A DNA stretch of 64,000 bases, taken from Corticium candelabrum. Lineage: Eukaryota; Porifera; Homoscleromorpha; Homosclerophorida; Plakinidae. The first letter of the stretch is position 1; every line of letters begins with the position of its first letter. Position numbers and translations under genes: made by a program. Under the pieces are notes generated by a model. That model made no database searches. It saw nothing but the letters and a program-made list of their open reading frames with translations, and was not told the DNA's origin. Positions 25,399 through 38,589 of the stretch are shown in pieces. The stretch spans positions 5,921,709-5,985,708 of the forward strand of contig NC_085087.1 in NCBI RefSeq assembly GCF_963422355.1. The letters run 5' to 3'.

Positions 25399-26739
25399 CT
25401 GTAAGTACGCTAGTGCCTCTCTATTCATTTTTGTTTTAACGTTTGGAGAAACAGACACCTACCGCAGCGGCGAGAGCCGCCCAGTCCACATTCTTGGAAC
25501 GACAGTCAAACTATAACGACGAGAAACATTAGTGAGAGCATGACCGCAACGCCACGTGGTTAGTAACTTCCAGGTACCACTATTCTAGTTACGAAACCCG
25601 TATATATCTACCCAGTAACTGTCTATTCCCGAAGTGAGTAATGAAGTAGAAGTCACACCAGGTGTGCTCATTAATTAAAGCACTAGAAGGTGCTCCAGTT
25701 GGACCATAATGTAGAGTTTTCACACAAGAATCCATTCCAACAATAGATGCAGTGTGGGAAAATTACCAGATCTTGCTATCGCGGGCACTTACAAACCCGG
25801 AACTGATACCTCCCGAACGCACGTGAGGAGACGGAGACACTGGTGCATTCTAACAGTCAGAATGATGCTCTACTACGTAGGAACGAGCAGCTTCTGGAAT
25901 ATTACATATCTAGACTCCAGCCTAGTCTGACATGACCATTCTATTCTAGCTAAAGAGTAGATGTAATCAACTTAATTGCATTCATTAGAATATATTAGAC
26001 AACCAATTAGTTCTCAAGGACGTCTCCAGAGTCACAAACGAACTCAATTCAGAGCTTTAGGAGATATCCGCACCCACTTTTGTCAGCAGCATTACATTGT
26101 GTCTAGCAAACGTCATTGAAGTAGTTACTCTAATTTAAGTTCCTATTTTCCAGCCCAAGATGACAAAGTCCACACCAACAATTTCCACACTGCACCTATT
26201 GTTGGACTGGACTTTGGCTGAGTGGAAAACGAGGATCCACGGATCCACGTTCAATATATGTTTGGGCATGAGTCAAATAGACTGCAGCGACTGGTCTCAT
26301 ATTCTTTCGCGAAAACGATCTACTGAGATGGGAGATCTCTAGAGCATATCTCTACTAGTAGGCTACTTGTGATGGCTGGGGTAGAGGGTCAAATCCAAAC
26401 GTTCGATTCTCGTGTCAGTAATTGTTCTGATTAAAATTTGTCGTTCAATATTTTCTACAGTGAGTACACGTAGTAACACAGACACAAGTAATACAATTGC
26501 GCTTGCGTCTACTGAGCTTCTAAAGACGTTCCTACTTGCAGATCGTGTTTCTCACGTTCTATAGCCATCTAGCGCCTGTACTGCACCCTCACCCTCAGGA
26601 CCTGTTGCAGCGTGAGTTAACTTGCTAGACCAACTGCTTCTGAGCAGTTTCGGCTCAAGCTTCTCCTCTCACGTGCGAGTGGGCGAACAGCACGTGAGGT
26701 CGCGCACTGAGCGCGGAGAAAGGCTTGGCTCTCGAGAGC

Positions 26740-27370
26740 TGCACAATGGTTGCCTAGAAGATATGGTGGGAACGTCTACAGTCAAGTGAGAGTAAAACCA
26801 AGAGAAACAATGACATTTCAAAATGACAAGTAAATCTTGCTTCATACTTCCAAGTAGAATTTGAATGACATCACTACCAAATGTTGTTACACTTCCACCA
26901 TTGAATGAAAAGCTGCACTGTAGTTGAGATGTATTTTGAGAGACTTCATTGATACTCATAGTGAAAGAAGATTGCTTTGCCGTAAAGTCTGATCTTACAG
27001 TCAAACCAGGAGTAGGCTGTCAGTCAGGCACTGGAAATGTAGACGCTCCACTAGCTCGTATAATGTCGCAAAGGCTCTTGGGTAGCAAGCCTTGTTAGGT
27101 GCAACTAATAGTAACGTTGCTATTCAGAAGGGCATAGTAATCAACAGATCCAGCACTGATCGTGACGTTACGGCCATCTCTAGATGTATACAGTTGAACT
27201 AGATCGCATAGGCTTCTAGATAGTTATCCAGTGCCTTATAGATACATCAAAAACTAACAGTTTACAACGAGAGTAGATAAACGTACCGCAGCTGCGGCTC
27301 TTGCTGAACACACTTTCTAAGAACATAAGAAAAAAACAAGGAATACTTGTGATAGCATGACTGCAAGTCA
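26740..27370 (-). pseudogene. B-type receptor 5' part, unit 2 copy
   Basis: Same structure and same stop codons as 11,360-11,981: a signal-like start, Ig1 with a premature TAA after the first cysteine, then SINEVSQNTSQLQC and LLGS at a GT donor. The right half of the foldback element follows at about 26,640-26,735. Sharing both lesions shows that it was already broken when the cassette was duplicated. Confidence 0.55.
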
Positions 27371-27559
27371 GGTGACTGCTTTACTAGAGTTCCGTATAAA
27401 TCTAATTCATTAGAGATGTACTAGCAACCACGATTTCCTGCAAGTCCGTCAAAGACGGCGCAATACCAGAATTCTACTTTTTCGCTTTGCTGCATCACTA
27501 TGAGTCTCTAGACAATTCGCGACTCAAACTACTGAATACATTTGTGTTGTACAAAGACG

Positions 27560-29210
27560 ACAGTTTAAGTATACGTGGTCATCGTTGAGATCAAAGACTT
27601 TATCTAAAGTTTTACTGGAAAGCTTAGTTTTCTGTATTCAATTTTGATCACGTGACGTGATCTCCACACGCCACTGGCGCGCATTACTATTGCGATTGTC
27701 CTATCAAACTTTCACACTGATTGTAGAAATCGTTTTGCCGCAACATTGAAACAACTTACAATGTCATTGCATGTTGCTCAAGAAACACAAATTAAGTCAG
27801 TGCTGTATTCTTGAGTAATGCACATCGCCTCATAATAGACGGTTTCTCTAAAAAATTGCATCAAATACAATGGCAAATAAACTAAAGAACGTGGTACGCG
27901 TTCTTTGAAAGAACACCAGGGTGTTCAGTTGCGACCTATAAATTTACACAAATAATTAGGAACCGTGAGATAAAAGAACACGGCAAGTCGCTTTAGTTTG
28001 CTTTACAGACATCTATATTGTCGTTCCAAGTCAAGTATATAACAAAAAAGTCCCGTAATTGGTACCGCATCTCCCGTATTCGGTATTATTAATTCCTGTA
28101 TACGGTACTGCGTCTGGTCAGCGATGTATTCGATGACCCACGACAACTAATCTGTTATAACGGATGGGTTATTGCTGTTTTGTAAATTTTTCTTGTTCTA
28201 TAACCCTCTAGCACAACACAAAAACCTATTCACTTTAATTAATACAAGCATGCGCACAGCATACATATTTGCAAAATACCAAAACACTCAAAATAATTTA
28301 AAATTTTTAATAGTTTAAACAAAAAAATTTTACAGTAGGTAGAGCAAACGTGCGAAAAAATATTTGGCCAATTAATAAAACTTAAAGTACTCGATAAGTT
28401 TTATCATCACTTCAACTATAAACGTTTGCCAAAAGCTATAAATCCGTTTATTCTTACACAGAAAAATGCGATAAACCATAAATTTAGTAAGTTAAGTGAC
28501 TTTGCCTTCTTCACGAAGAACTCTCTTGTCACTATGAGTTTCCACGTATTTCCTAACTTTAGAACAACGCCGACTCCTACCGTGTGCGTAAAACTAGAGC
28601 TGCACGAGATTTTCTTACAATAAATGATGTGAATGTGTACCTACAGTCAAGTGACTCTTTTGACTGAGCTGTATAAGAATGGAGACAAAATTAATTTTAA
28701 ATTGTTTTAATATGATGATTAACCTATTGGACGCATTCAAGTTGCACAAAGACGACATTTCAAGTCTACGTGATCGTTCTTTCTGGACTGATTAACACTT
28801 TATCAGATTCTGAAAATTTACTAGGAAAGACTATATATATATATATATATATATACTCCATTGTGTTAAATTTTTATTACGTCATATGACTTCTGCACGT
28901 CACTTGTAACATACTATTACTGATTGTCTCACTAAACATTGAAATTGATTCTCTAATTGTTGTGACAACGTTCAACATAAACGGTTGCATATTACAAAAA
29001 ACAAGACAAAAATGCTGAATTTTGACTCAATGAGCAATGCACATTGTTGTCAATAACCGTTTCCTCGTAATCAAACGCACAAAACAAAATTGTAAAACAA
29101 GTAAACACTGCATGTAGTACGTACTTGCCCTCTAGAGTAAAACAATTAAATGAGACAACTCCGACTGTCCAAGCGTTGATTGATGTAATTTCATTGTAGC
29201 TAATGAGTCA
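27560..29210 (-). pseudogene. Degenerate Ig-like exons, unit 2 copy
   Basis: Counterpart of 12,180-13,830. The open 100-codon stretch of unit 1 is present near 28,880-29,180 with small changes, and the TCCCGTA cluster lies at about 28,030-28,112. A shorter (TA)n run is at 28,832-28,855. Confidence 0.4.
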
Positions 29211-31226
29211 TGCATAATTTCAAAAAGTATACGTACTTGTTAGTTAGAAATGCTGCAACAATCTATTATGTATATGTATAACAAACATATAGAAACCTTA
29301 AAATAACATGTAGATACTTTATGTAGTTTTTTAAGATTTAGAGTTTTGTATATAGTATATCTTTGCAGTAAGACGCACTGTGACATCAATGGACAAAGTT
29401 TACTAGCATTTTAGGAGTAGATCTAGGATTGCTAATAGACGCTTCCGCAGTAAAGAATGATCACGGCTAGACTCGTCTGTTAAACAAGACTCTCTAGCTT
29501 AATCATGCAGTAGGCCACAAACGTTGATTTTACCTACGAGAGTATATAGATATGCTATTGCGACCTCTCCGTCACAAGTACGAAACATTTATTCATTATT
29601 GATTAAACAATGCATGGAATATCATGCGACGGGGGGCACAGCTCAGCAAGAGAAAGACAATCTTGTAAAAAAAATCCAAAAAGATTGGATGATGAATGCC
29701 ATATACAGTCAGAACCCTTTGAAGACCTCATATATAGTTTTGGAACCGCTTCAGAACGCTGTTGTTTCTTTCTTTCTCGGCTGAGTGGAAACCGTTTATT
29801 CCATCTCGAGCTAACGCAGAAAGCAAACTTGGAAAACAATCATGCACTGTTGTGTTGTAGATCTAGAAGCTACAAGTGGCAATTAAATAAGACAACTAGC
29901 TCAGACTGTCTCAAAATTAATGTAATTTAGTTGTATTGATAATGCGTTATGCATGAGTTGCTAAAAGTTACATCTACCAAATAGGTAGGAATCATAGACC
30001 TTCAATGGCATGTCGTCCAACAGTCGATTAACTAACCAATTACTTAATTGACTATCACAAAACGTAACTTTAATAATTCTAATTCTGATCGAGTACGACA
30101 CCGTATGATGGACTGTCGTCAACCGATACTTCTTCATACAGTGGGCTCCTTGTTAGTACGTCGGCCTGATGACCAGAGTCGGACACTGTCTCGTACGTTG
30201 CAGCATCGTGTCTCTGTTCCTGTTCATTCATTTCCGTTGTGTTAGACTCTTTCGCACCGACTAGAGCACTAAACATTTCGTCACATGAAATGATGCGAAA
30301 GCAAGAACGATTATGTGAATACATACATCACGTGTCTCAATCGATAGAAAAGGTAAGCAGCAAGCATCAGCAAAATAATGCAAAGAGCGGCCAATGTAGC
30401 GACTGCAGCTGTTAGTCCCAAGTTTGTCTTCTCATCTGCTTGCAAACAAGGATTGCAAGTAAAAACAACAGGACATAAACATATTGATCCATCCATTTAC
30501 CTGTGCACGATGTAGTTTGAAAGACGTAAATGCTTGAAGTTGGACCCAATCCGTGTCTATTCCGTCCTCTTATCTCAACTGTATATGCTGTGTTTTCTTC
30601 TAATTCGTCGAGAAATAGATTGTTGTTGCTGCTCAGCGACAATTCCAGTTCGCTCTGCTTGTGAGCGTTAGTGAGTCGTACTAAGTATCCAGTGATGTCT
30701 GTAGTAGATGTCGGTTGTATCCATGCAAACTGACAACCAATCTCAGTAGATACAAATCGATTTTGTGAAACAACCGAGACCACGTCTGGCAAATCTATAT
30801 ATACAAATACAAACAAAAAACCGACAAATTGTTGTAAATATCAGTTTATTACTAAATCCAACTTAATTAAATAAGATGGTGATTGACAAGAAATTCACAC
30901 CCTAACCCATCCCTCACACCAATACAACCTTTAATTAATTGCGACAGAGACCTAGTAATAGACAGCAGTGAGAAAACTGTCGCATTCAAGCAAGAGCGTT
31001 GTAGAAGCAAAGTATATATATATATATATATATCATACGCCTGAAAGCTGCATCATGAAATCCTCAAAGACATGTTTAAATCTTCTTGCTTTGAAGTCTT
31101 TCGCGGTAAAGCATTGCAAGATACACGTAGACTGTATGAGAGACTACAATATTCCAACAATATATTGATACCGTCAATATTAAAACTCTTAAATTTAAGA
31201 GTATTCCGCTGACACGCACATGCACG

Positions 31227-31227
<1 letters not shown>

Positions 31228-31283
<56 letters not shown>

Positions 31284-31284
31284 C
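31228..31284. repeat. (CA)n microsatellite in A2
   Basis: Short CA tract beside the hydrophobic exon of A2, equivalent to 16,361-16,508 in A1 but much shorter. A (TA)n tract lies at 31,014-31,034. Confidence 0.9.
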
Positions 31285-32922
31285 CAAATTACTACAGAAA
31301 CTACACAAGCGATGGAAAAACCATTTCCACCTCACCAGTGGATCCCAGACCATGTAGAGTATTGGTCAAGCTAGTGCCTACAACAACACAACACATTAAG
31401 TAAAACACAACTTTTAGTTTATCAACATATACAAATCAATCTACAAAAGCCAACCACGGGTAGAAACGTTAGATCGTTAATATTTACAGTAGCATTGTTA
31501 CAACGAACTCAATTTTTAATATTGGTATGCACACCTGAAACAAGGCTTGATGATGCTACGTAGTTGATTAGTTAACGAAAACGCAGTTGCAATATAATCA
31601 AAAAGACAAATTAAAGATAAACCCAAACTTTAAATGGATACCGAATCATCATTTTGTTAGGCATGTCATCCTTTAATAAGCAACATTCGTACTTCAAAAT
31701 AAAATACACTTGTCAATGTTCATACCTGAAGTAGGAATAGATGTCACTGGTGGACTTGGTGTAGATTCTAACAAAACAAAGGAAGAGTAGACCATGTTGT
31801 CACGCAATTTGTATCAAAAAATGCAGAACAAACCACAACGTTTGAATGAATATCGAGTCATCATGTCGTTGTTATATAAAGCAGTACATGATGTTGATGC
31901 AGACACATGTTGCAAACTAACAAAGACAGTGGAAGTTACCCGACATGCACAAACATCGATGTCAGAGGTTTCATTAATAATGTTGTTGCTGTTGATGTTC
32001 CACACAATGTTTGCTGTAGGAAATCTAGCAAGTGAAAACGAGCAAGTCAAGCGTGTTGTATTGTCAATAACTTGACAATCTGATAAGTCGTCATTATCTA
32101 GTCGTACAGCATACCACAAGTCAAATATCTGAGAACATCAAAACAGATGTTGAATATATGTACCAAGCACATGAGAATCGTTCCACTGATAAGGTAGTGA
32201 TGTTCCCAGTATATTTTCAGATGATATTCTGTAATTATTGCCAGCATCAAGTGTACAATTGACAGGATCGATTGTTAGAATAGGCATCAAGCTATCTGCA
32301 CGATGTATAGAAAATTGAGATGAATCATCAGGAACACTTGTTCCAGCACTATTCAGCTCAATCTTAGTGGATGGTATAGAAGTTCCAGATACTTCACAAG
32401 GAATTTCTGCTTTCGAATTAGTCACAGAGGTGCATAAATGTGGCTTACAAGAGATGGTAGGAAGACCTACAGTCAAACAACTATTAAACATTGACGAATT
32501 AGCATGTTTCTCTTACTTCCGAGTAAAACTTTAATCTTGCCACTGCCAGCTTCTGGTTCATTAGCAAATCTAATATCAAATTGACATTGTATTGTAGACA
32601 AATTAAGATTTTCAGACACTTGGTCGATAGTGAGCTCCGTGTAGTTTTTTAGCGCAGACAAAAAAGTGAAACCAGGGAGAGAGGCAATAGCTGACACAAC
32701 TGACTTAACGGTTGAATTACTAAATTGGATATTTCAAAAGGGTTCGGTTAGACGATGAGCATTCATGCCGCGGTATGTGCAATTCATGGTACCGCTGCTA
32801 TTCACAACAATCCACAAGTTCAGTGCTTTTACTAGGTGGAAGGTCATCTACAGTGAATCAGACATAAAAAGAATGCAATGACTGTAGCTGCATGTGAACA
32901 CGTTACAGTTATCTACTGTGTA

Positions 32923-34530
32923 TAGCGACGCCCCTGTTATCTGACACCATCATTCATCGGACAGCCGTGCAAGAAGTAGACTGAGCTTTGCTAGAGCCCA
33001 CAGTAAGAAGGATTATGAAAGTTCGATCTCTGCTGCCAAGCTCACTCTGTTGGCATGCATTACTGTCTGTTCGCCATAAGCGTGAACTTTGAAATTCATC
33101 AATATCTCTGCTGTTTAGTGGACTTTCGCGATGATCTCGGTATCATTAGAAACCGCTAGGTCTGGCATTTCTGTTTATCAAATTATCTAAGCCCTTTCTA
33201 CAAACGAAACGGAAGGATAGTACTTGTGCATATCAAACACAAACGGGTGGAGCAATGGCTATTATCCAATTATCTTGTAAGACCAACGGATCAGCAACTG
33301 GAACCATTTAAGATAATTGATATAACATGGTCCAACCGGGGCAGCTCTTAGTGCTCTAATGTGCACACCTGGTTCGACCTCTACTTCATTACTCACTTCC
33401 GAGTTCACGCTTATGGCGAACAGACAGTAGTCCTCCGGTACTGTCTAGTCTTCCCAGCGTAAGAATTTGAACTCCTGGATGTCTTGCAGCATAACTCTGC
33501 ACAGGCTTGATGCACCGGATGTAGCAGACGATTCACGTCACCCATGTTCGAGCTTTGCGGTGAGCACACTCTCCCATCTCGCACAGGAACAGCTGGTGCT
33601 TTGTTTTCAAGGCCCCTAAACTGTTAGCTGGCTCTGAATAGGACGTGTCCAGGTGTTTCTATCTCAGTTTGATATCTATCATTGCCTGACCTTGCACCGT
33701 CAAGAAGTGCAGCATGTCATCGTTGGTACAACCAGCTGTACCGAATGCAGGAAGTTTGTTTACTATCTGAGCAGCTAGAACCTTCTTCACCCCTGCTTCT
33801 CCTAGGTAAAGTTGAATTAGATTACGTCAAGTCCTTGTCAACGCGAGCTACCTACGCAGCGATCGACTTCCTTTGCAAAGGGTATAACAGCGGTTTAGCA
33901 CTGCCTTCTCATCGTTTTCGGTTGTCATCTTCTTTGTTGAATGGCTAGTTCGTTCAAGCAACAGCTTTTACACGTCCTAGTGGGGGCGTGCATGGTTGTA
34001 GGAGAAATTACTCAGAATTGCCGTCAAGTACTCTAGGCAAGCGTTCTGCGTTCTGTGACGTTTCAGATAACTGAATTTAATCAACTGCAGTCGTTTGAAA
34101 CCTACAGCTGTTGCTGAGAAGGTAGGAAGGCAAGAAAATGGGTGTCAGACGATCGGGGCCGTTACCACGGGCGTTTGACCGACTGTAACTCATACAGATC
34201 TTGGCTGACATGCAGGGTAACAACACGATTTGTAGGTAAAGAGTTGTTTATTAGCGATATATAAGTAACTAAGCTGAAGGATGCGTGTGTGGAATTTAGA
34301 AGCTACTGTAACGGTGAACGATGCGTTTGTCCGATGAACGGGGTATGCAAGGCTCCGCACAGGTTTCCATCTCACTTTAAGCAGAAAAGAGATACAATGC
34401 TCTCTTTTAGTGTGCTCAATTACAACTTAGATACCTACATTTATGATGTGGTAGGGACTGCGTTCGAACACGGATAACTGAGAACTCGCGTCCGGAATAT
34501 GATGGTGTCCAAAGAACGGGGCCGCGCTCT
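32923..34530. mobile_element. 1.6-kb element of unrecognised family with inverted ends, in intron 1 of A2
   Basis: Left end TAGCGACGCCCC and right end (reversed) TAGAGCGCGGCCCC continue into imperfectly paired sequence sharing 'gacaccatcat' and 'cggac' over about 40 bp. GTA triplets flank it at 32,920-32,922 and 34,531-34,533; the unoccupied intron in A1 carries ccagtacc. The interior matches 3,540-4,510 in reverse and has only short broken frames. I see no DDE, RT or Rep motif. Confidence 0.6.
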
Positions 34531-34880
34531 AGTACTTACCGCTCTTGAGACTGTTGCTTAGAGAGCGTTTCAAGAACGTCAACCGCAAGAGCAGGACTAC
34601 AAGCATAACACGGACGGACATTATCCTTCTTCTAGCGCGAGTGTCATAAAAGTTCCCGTACGCAGTATATTGAGCCACGCAATCCAATGACTATAGTAGA
34701 TGTCATTGTGTTGTTTTGTTCGACGTTCTTGAATTCTATTGGAAGCACGAGTCTTAGATGCGGTAAGTGCATGTCTACATGCAAATGACAAGATGTTACA
34801 CTGTTTAATTAATTATGTAGCGTATGCACGTGTACATACATGTACATGCAGACTGCCTAAACAAGAGCACTCATTCTATG

Positions 34881-35463
34881 TCTGATTGTAGATGACCTTC
34901 CACCCAGGACAAGCACTAAACTTGTGGGTTGTTATGCTCTGGTGAACAGCAGCGTTACTATGCATGAAATCAGAATTAATTGCACATAGCCTACCACCGC
35001 ATGAATGCACAACGCGTAACCGCCCCCTTTTTATATCCAATTTAGTAATTCAACCGTTGTATCGGTCGTGTCACCTCTCGACTCTCTCCATGGCTTTTTT
35101 CTTTGCGTTAAACTACTCGGAGCTCACTATCAACCAAGTGTCTAAAAATCTTAATTTGTCGATGTACAATACAATGTCAATTTGCTATTACATTGGCTAA
35201 TCCAGAAGCGGGCAGTGGCAAGATTAAAGTTTTACTCGGAAGTAAGAAAAACATGCTAATTCTTTCATGTTTATCATTTGTTTGACTGTAGGTCTTCCTA
35301 CCATATCTTGTCACATGTTTGCACCTCTGTGAGTAATTTGAAAGCAGAAATTCTTTGTAAAGTATCTGAACTCCCATACCATCCACTACGATAGACAATT
35401 AACTGGCTTGAGCTGAATAGTGATGGAATAAGTTTCTCTGTTGATTCATCTCGATTTTTTAGA
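34881..35463 (+). pseudogene. Degenerate receptor, head-to-head partner of A2 (5' part)
   Basis: Begins with the conserved 'gattgtag' acceptor and DDLPP start of Ig1, then CYALVNSSVTM-like sequence, stops, and LTINQVSKNLNLS. Ig2 begins near 35,292 (LPTISCH) and runs until the Gypsy element interrupts it at 35,464. The gene continues at 39,867. Confidence 0.6.
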
Positions 35464-35572
35464 TGTGACGTAGGCTATTACGTAGTGACTAGAGTGGTTG
35501 TTAGCAAGTGCGTTTGGGTAACACACGTGGCGAGTTGCTTGTACTTTAGTAGCGATTACAGCAGTCATTACA
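35464..35572 (+). repeat. Left LTR (109 bp)
   Basis: TG...CA-bounded terminal repeat, unusually short for a Gypsy element. Confidence 0.85.
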
Positions 35573-35791
35573 GTGGTGACAGGAGTAAAAAGAGTGACAA
35601 ACTTTGTCTTCTTAATGTCTTTCTAACGGAGACGTTACACAATGGCTGCGAAGCTACGAATTGTGTTTCAAAGCGAACGGATGGAATGAGTCTGCTCAAC
35701 TTCTCCGCCGCCCAACGCTGTTAGCGGGTAGAGCCTTCTCCGTGTATGAGCGCCTAGAACTCACAGAAAACCAGAGAAAGTCGTTTGGGGG

Positions 35792-36345
35792 GTGAAGGAG
35801 TTCTTGAAAATCATGGAGCCGGACACGGAAGAACGTCGACGCTTTACTCGTCGTGCACTAGAACACCGCCGCCTTCTACCCTGGGAAGATCTAGATACAT
35901 TTGTGTATCAATTGGAACGTCTGCTGGACAGGGCGTGTCCCAGGTTGTCTTCTGATATTCAGCGTCGAGAGCTTCTCGACCGACTGATACATGGCCTCCC
36001 GCCATCGATTCGTGATGCCTTCGGCCGATTTTCAAATGACGCTGACCAAAGATCGAGCTTCTTGAGGATTCTTACACTTAGTCAGGGAGCAACGCAGCAG
36101 GTGTTGCTTTTGTAGACCACAAGGCGCTTCAACCGTGCAGATAGTTCTTTCGTTAATTTAAGGTGACAACGTGTGAAGTAGCGGCAGCAAAACCCGACCT
36201 TGTTAGCAAAATCCGAAAGCTGACCATTCGGCCAGAAGAATTAGAGGTCTGAGTGAAAGAGGGAAGCCAACGAAAACGACGTTTAGCGGGTACGTGCTAC
36301 TACTGTGGAAAAACTGGACAGGTGATTCGGGACTGTCATGAATAA
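35792..36345 (+). pseudogene. Gypsy gag with zinc knuckle
   Basis: Positions 35,792-36,115 encode a helical gag segment (ERRRFTRRALEHRRLLPWED, then LIHGLPPSIRDAF) typical of retrotransposon gag proteins that coat the RNA. After a frame break, 36,295-36,339 encodes a CCHC-type knuckle CYYCGKTGQVIRDC in which the histidine position is glutamine. A stop follows two codons later. The knuckle would normally bind element RNA; the substitution should weaken zinc binding. The 5' part of gag is not open. Confidence 0.7.
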
Positions 36346-36446
36346 CAAGAACAGCAGGTGAGTATATTCAACCTACAATTAAGCCTAATACGAGCGTTCC
36401 TCACCTGGGTGTGTACAGTACAAGTTAATCCTCTCTGACGGTTAGA

Positions 36447-36707
36447 GTGGACGTACTACTGAATGACAGGAAACAACAATGCTTGGTAGACACTGGAGCG
36501 TCAGTTTCTCTCTTACCGCTCGCAGATCTAGATAGTCTAGCTGTAGACAATACATCTGAAATAGTTGAGTTGCAATCAATCTCAGGTGCACAATTGAATG
36601 TTCGCGGAATCGTTACCGTGCCGCTTCAGCTGGGACAGTGGAAGACTATTCATAAGTTCGTAGCAGCCGACATTAAGGCGTCACCTATTTTAGGTGCCGA
36701 TTTTTGA
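36447..36707 (+). CDS. Gypsy aspartic protease domain
   Basis: An 86-codon frame with the active-site triad CLVDTGASVSLLP and the C-terminal ILGADF, the standard retropepsin signature. It would process the gag-pol polyprotein. A stop follows directly (TTTTGA), where an intact element would continue into the linker before RT, so the frame is cut off. Confidence 0.85.
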   Translation: MDVLLNDRKQQCLVDTGASVSLLPLADLDSLAVDNTSEIVELQSISGAQLNVRGIVTVPLQLGQWKTIHKFVAADIKASPILGADF

Positions 36708-37390
36708 CGATGCAAGCAATGACCATTGACCTTGGGAAGCGACAGCTACAGTGGAGCTCTTACAAAGTCGACCTAGCTGTAACTAGTTGTCCGGTACGAT
36801 GCGAGGTCCTACTCGTAAAGGATGTGAGCCTTGACGGAGCACACCGCACTATTAAAGCAGCTTCTGTCATCAATCGGGAAGTACTAGATGGCGAAACTAA
36901 GCACTAATGCATTTTCGAACCGGAAGTGGAACTAAGTAACCGCACAAGCGCCCTAATCGCTTGTGCTAGAAAATTGTTTGTGCAACCTATGTCGCCAAGT
37001 GGTTCAGTACAACTACATAAAAGAATAGTGCTTGGTTACGTCACACCAACGGCCGAATGTAGCACATTCCATCCCATAAACCGGCGAAGCAATGGAACTA
37101 TATCAACTTCTGGTGTAGCTAGCAAAGCCTATAGTCAGAGATGCACTCAATTTCTGGAAAACTTCAGCTGACCGGACAAGACTCTCGACTCTCACCAGTT
37201 CTCGCAGTTACAAAGACTCGTACTGGAACATCGCACGACCTTCTCTGCCTGTCCTACAATGTCGGACGCACCACCGTTTTACATCACTCCATTTCTACTG
37301 TCGAGGCTCTCCCGATCAAGCAAGGCCCTCGACGCGTACCGCGTGCTCTCCGCCTGGTGATTGATGAGCAAGTTTATACAAAGCTGAAAT

Positions 37391-37911
37391 TTGAAGGCAG
37401 ACATGATACAGCCATCTTTTAGTCCACGGTCTTCTGTCATTGTTCTGGTCAAGAAGAAGGATGGACGACACATATTCTGTGTAGATTATCGTCGGATAAA
37501 CGCAATTACCGTCAAGGACTCGTATCCGTTGCCTCGCATAGACGAGACATTTGATTCCTTAGCCGGAGCAGTCTTTCAACCCTCGATTTGACAAGCGGGT
37601 ACTGGCAGGTACCGGTCCCTCCAGACGACCAACCTAAGACTGCATTCAGTACATCAAGAGAGCTATACGAATTTAAAGCTATGCCATTCCGCCTAGCCAA
37701 CGCTTCAAGTACATTTCAAAGGCTAATGGAGTACGTCATAGTCGGTCTTCAGTGGCAGGAACACCTGATCTATTTGGACGATGTCATTCTCTTTGCAAAA
37801 TCTTTCGACCAACATTTGGATTGCTTACGTAGTGTTCTAGGGCGCCTCGAGGACGCAGGACTAAAGTTGAAGCCTGCCAAGTGCCACTTCGCAAAGGAGT
37901 CTGTCCATTAG
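37391..37911 (+). pseudogene. Gypsy reverse transcriptase
   Basis: Two overlapping frames: 37,391-37,591 (VIVLVKKKDGR, FCVDYRRINAITVKDSYPLP) and 37,588-37,911 (SGYWQVPVPPDD, EFKAMPFRLANASSTFQRLM, IYLDDVILF). A single-base shift near 37,585 separates them. The YLDD box and the 'YPLPRIDETFDSLAGA' region are diagnostic of Ty3/Gypsy RT. A stop replaces a residue at 37,909, before the LGHIVS motif. Confidence 0.9.
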
Positions 37912-38130
37912 CTTGGTCATATCGTGTCTCCCTGTGGCGTCCACTCCGATACCAAGAAAGTACTGTCGATCACGGAATTTCCATTGCCAAGTACCCAGTC
38001 GGAGCTTAGGAGGTTTTAGGAGTAGCTGGATACTACCTCCAGTTTATCAAACATTTTGCTCAGCTTGCTTCACCATTAAATGCTCTGATGTGTTTGTCAA
38101 CTGCATTCGTTTGGACTGTTTCTTGTACGG

Positions 38131-38427
38131 ATGCCTTCAACGCACTCAAGAAACGACTGGTCTCTACTCCGGTACTCGCGCACCCCAGATTTTGACTTGC
38201 CTTTTCAGCTAGCAGTAGACACTTGTGATGTGGGCCTGGACGCAGTATTGTCTCCAAAATATAATGACTCTGAGCACGTAGTAGCTTATGCCAGCCGTTC
38301 CCTATCCAAGGCGGAGAAGAACTGTTGTACAACAGAAAAGGAAGCATTAGCTCTTGTTTGGGGCGTGCACCAGTTTCGACCGTATCTGTACGGTAGGAAG
38401 TTTTTACTAATCCCCGACCTTGGCTAA
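38131..38427 (+). pseudogene. Gypsy RNase H domain
   Basis: Open frame with FQLAVDTCDVGLDAVL, HVVAYASRSLSKAEKN, CTTEKEALALVWG and HQFRPYLYGRKF. It matches the Gypsy RNase H core (first Asp and the TEKE glutamate are visible). The expected DH-containing end is altered to IPDLG then a stop. Confidence 0.8.
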
Positions 38428-38589
38428 AGTTGATTAAAGAATCTCGAGGACGTCTTGCCTGCTGGACGGTGACTCTAAGCGAAGATGAATGGGACACAAA
38501 CCAAGCAGAGAATACACCAATGCCGACGGTTTACCCCGAAGACCTCATGATCTACTATCTCAAACAAACTTTGATGACGGTGCAAGCGG

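Larger units (their letters stand above)
30079..34621 (-). pseudogene. Receptor A2: broken third member (Ig-Ig-Ig-FN3-TM-tail)
   Basis: Same exon order as A1. The Ig2, Ig3, linker, FN3, TM and tail exons are open and nearly identical to A1; the FN3 carries CQFAWIQ, and the tail differs at three residues including YEEVSVDDSP. Three lesions disable it. Ig1 (32,847-32,510) has an 8-nt deletion before the first cysteine and a TGA where A1 has the C-strand tryptophan. The hydrophobic exon near 31,300-31,385 is frameshifted. A 1.6-kb element (32,923-34,530) separates the signal exon (34,621-34,539, MSVRVMLVVLLLRLTFL) from Ig1 inside intron 1. It could still donate sequence to A1/A3 by gene conversion. 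Confidence 0.75.
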
